Position numbers and translations under genes: made by a program
The notes under the pieces: generated by a model
Told to the model about the DNA's origin: nothing
The model's input: the letters and a program-made list of their open reading frames with translations, nothing else
The model's database searches: none
From: Circinella umbellata
Lineage: Eukaryota; Mucoromycota; Mucoromycetes; Mucorales; Lichtheimiaceae
DNA: 64,000 nt
Reading direction: 5' to 3'
Assembly: GCA_025093555.1 (NCBI GenBank)
Contig: JAIWNF010000050.1
Coordinates: 248,001 to 312,000 of the forward strand
Shown here: positions 63,620 through 64,000 of the stretch, piece after piece
How the letters are laid out: each line of letters starts with the position of its first letter
How positions within the stretch are numbered: position 1 is the stretch's first letter

Positions 63620-64000
63620 TTAATTACTTATTTTTTTCATTTCATCCTCTAATTGTTCACTTTGTAATTCCATATCCCATCGTTTTTCCTCTCGTTCTAG
63701 CATCAATTCTACTTTCTTAAACTCTTCCTTTTGGTTTTCTGATCGAACCAATTGACTAGCAGTCTTGAAAACACTTGTACCCCAACCTTCAGCATATGTA
63801 TTGCCTTCTTCAATTACTTCTTTGATTTCTAATACAGTTTCATCTTGAGAGGCTTTAAAATCATGCCAAATATCATCAGTAATATGTCCTGTCCTCATCA
63901 GTTCAACTAATGCTGCTTGTTCTTGATTTATTATTGAATAACGTCTCATGGCTTCCATGGCACGTCGAAGTAATGCTGCTTTCAATTGTTCTTCAGATGT
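63620..64000 (-). CDS. SEC66: Sec66/Sec71-type ER translocation protein, C-terminal part
   Basis: Subunit of the Sec62/Sec63 complex for post-translational import into the ER. Only the C-terminal cytosolic domain is in the window; the frame is open to the right edge (reading TSEEQLKAALLRRAMEAMRR there), so the start and membrane anchor lie outside. Recognisable family blocks are LKAALLRRAMEAMRRYSIIN, then LVELMRTGHITDDIWHDFKA, EIKEVIEEGNTYAEGWGTSV and FKTASQLVRSE. It ends in a long charged helix (EREEKRWDMELQSEQLEDEM) with the stop at 63620. Confident as to family. Confidence 0.9.
   Translation of the reverse strand, partial: TSEEQLKAALLRRAMEAMRRYSIINQEQAALVELMRTGHITDDIWHDFKASQDETVLEIKEVIEEGNTYAEGWGTSVFKTASQLVRSENQKEEFKKVELMLEREEKRWDMELQSEQLEDEMKKISN

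Overview
The window reads as nuclear DNA of an early-diverging filamentous fungus, most likely Mucoromycota and probably a Mucorales-type genome. It is AT-rich, and its genes are broken by many 50-120 bp introns with GTAAGT-like donors and TAG/CAG acceptors. The gene set is fungal (formin, recyclin-1, Pho80-type cyclin, Sec66, Kre9-like GPI protein), and one decayed gene resembles a lineage-expanded Mucorales family. Mononucleotide runs and AT, GAG and AAC microsatellites are dense. Exon limits are my reading of splice signals and have no transcript support.

The left and centre (1-46009) hold ordinary housekeeping genes in mixed orientation. In order they are: formin (+, 5' end outside the window); a large helical-repeat protein whose C-terminus matches Integrator subunit 5 (+); mitochondrial ribosomal protein mL41 (+); a Pho80-like cyclin (-) divergent from recyclin-1 (+); a Sec7-PH Arf-GEF (-); a type II membrane nucleotide-sugar transferase (-); a cytochrome P450 (-); a sulfotransferase-fold P-loop protein (-); an RGG-rich, possibly caprin-like protein (+); polynucleotide kinase 3'-phosphatase (-) divergent from a two-finger C2H2 factor (+); a Kre9-like GPI protein (+); and NAD kinase (-). 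Formin, recyclin-1, Sec7-PH Arf-GEF and cyclin all fit polarised hyphal growth and membrane recycling, but nothing indicates co-regulation beyond proximity.

The right third (46010-63600) is gene-poor and full of debris. It contains an inverted pair of SANT/Myb-like fragments, a broken Mucorales-type family gene with a 43-bp palindrome in its gap, and an orphan cysteine-rich fragment. It also contains a large transposase-like gene that carries a complete DEDDy 3'-5' exonuclease domain but is interrupted by at least three frame changes. After a 42-bp hairpin come two tandem Old Yellow Enzyme copies, both broken. The window ends inside a Sec66 gene (-). A 396-bp MITE-like element sits separately at 27211-27606.

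The most notable items are the transposase/exonuclease gene, where the exonuclease lies between the putative second D and the E of the DDE triad, and the INTS5 homologue in a fungus. No rRNA, convincing tRNA or CRISPR was seen.
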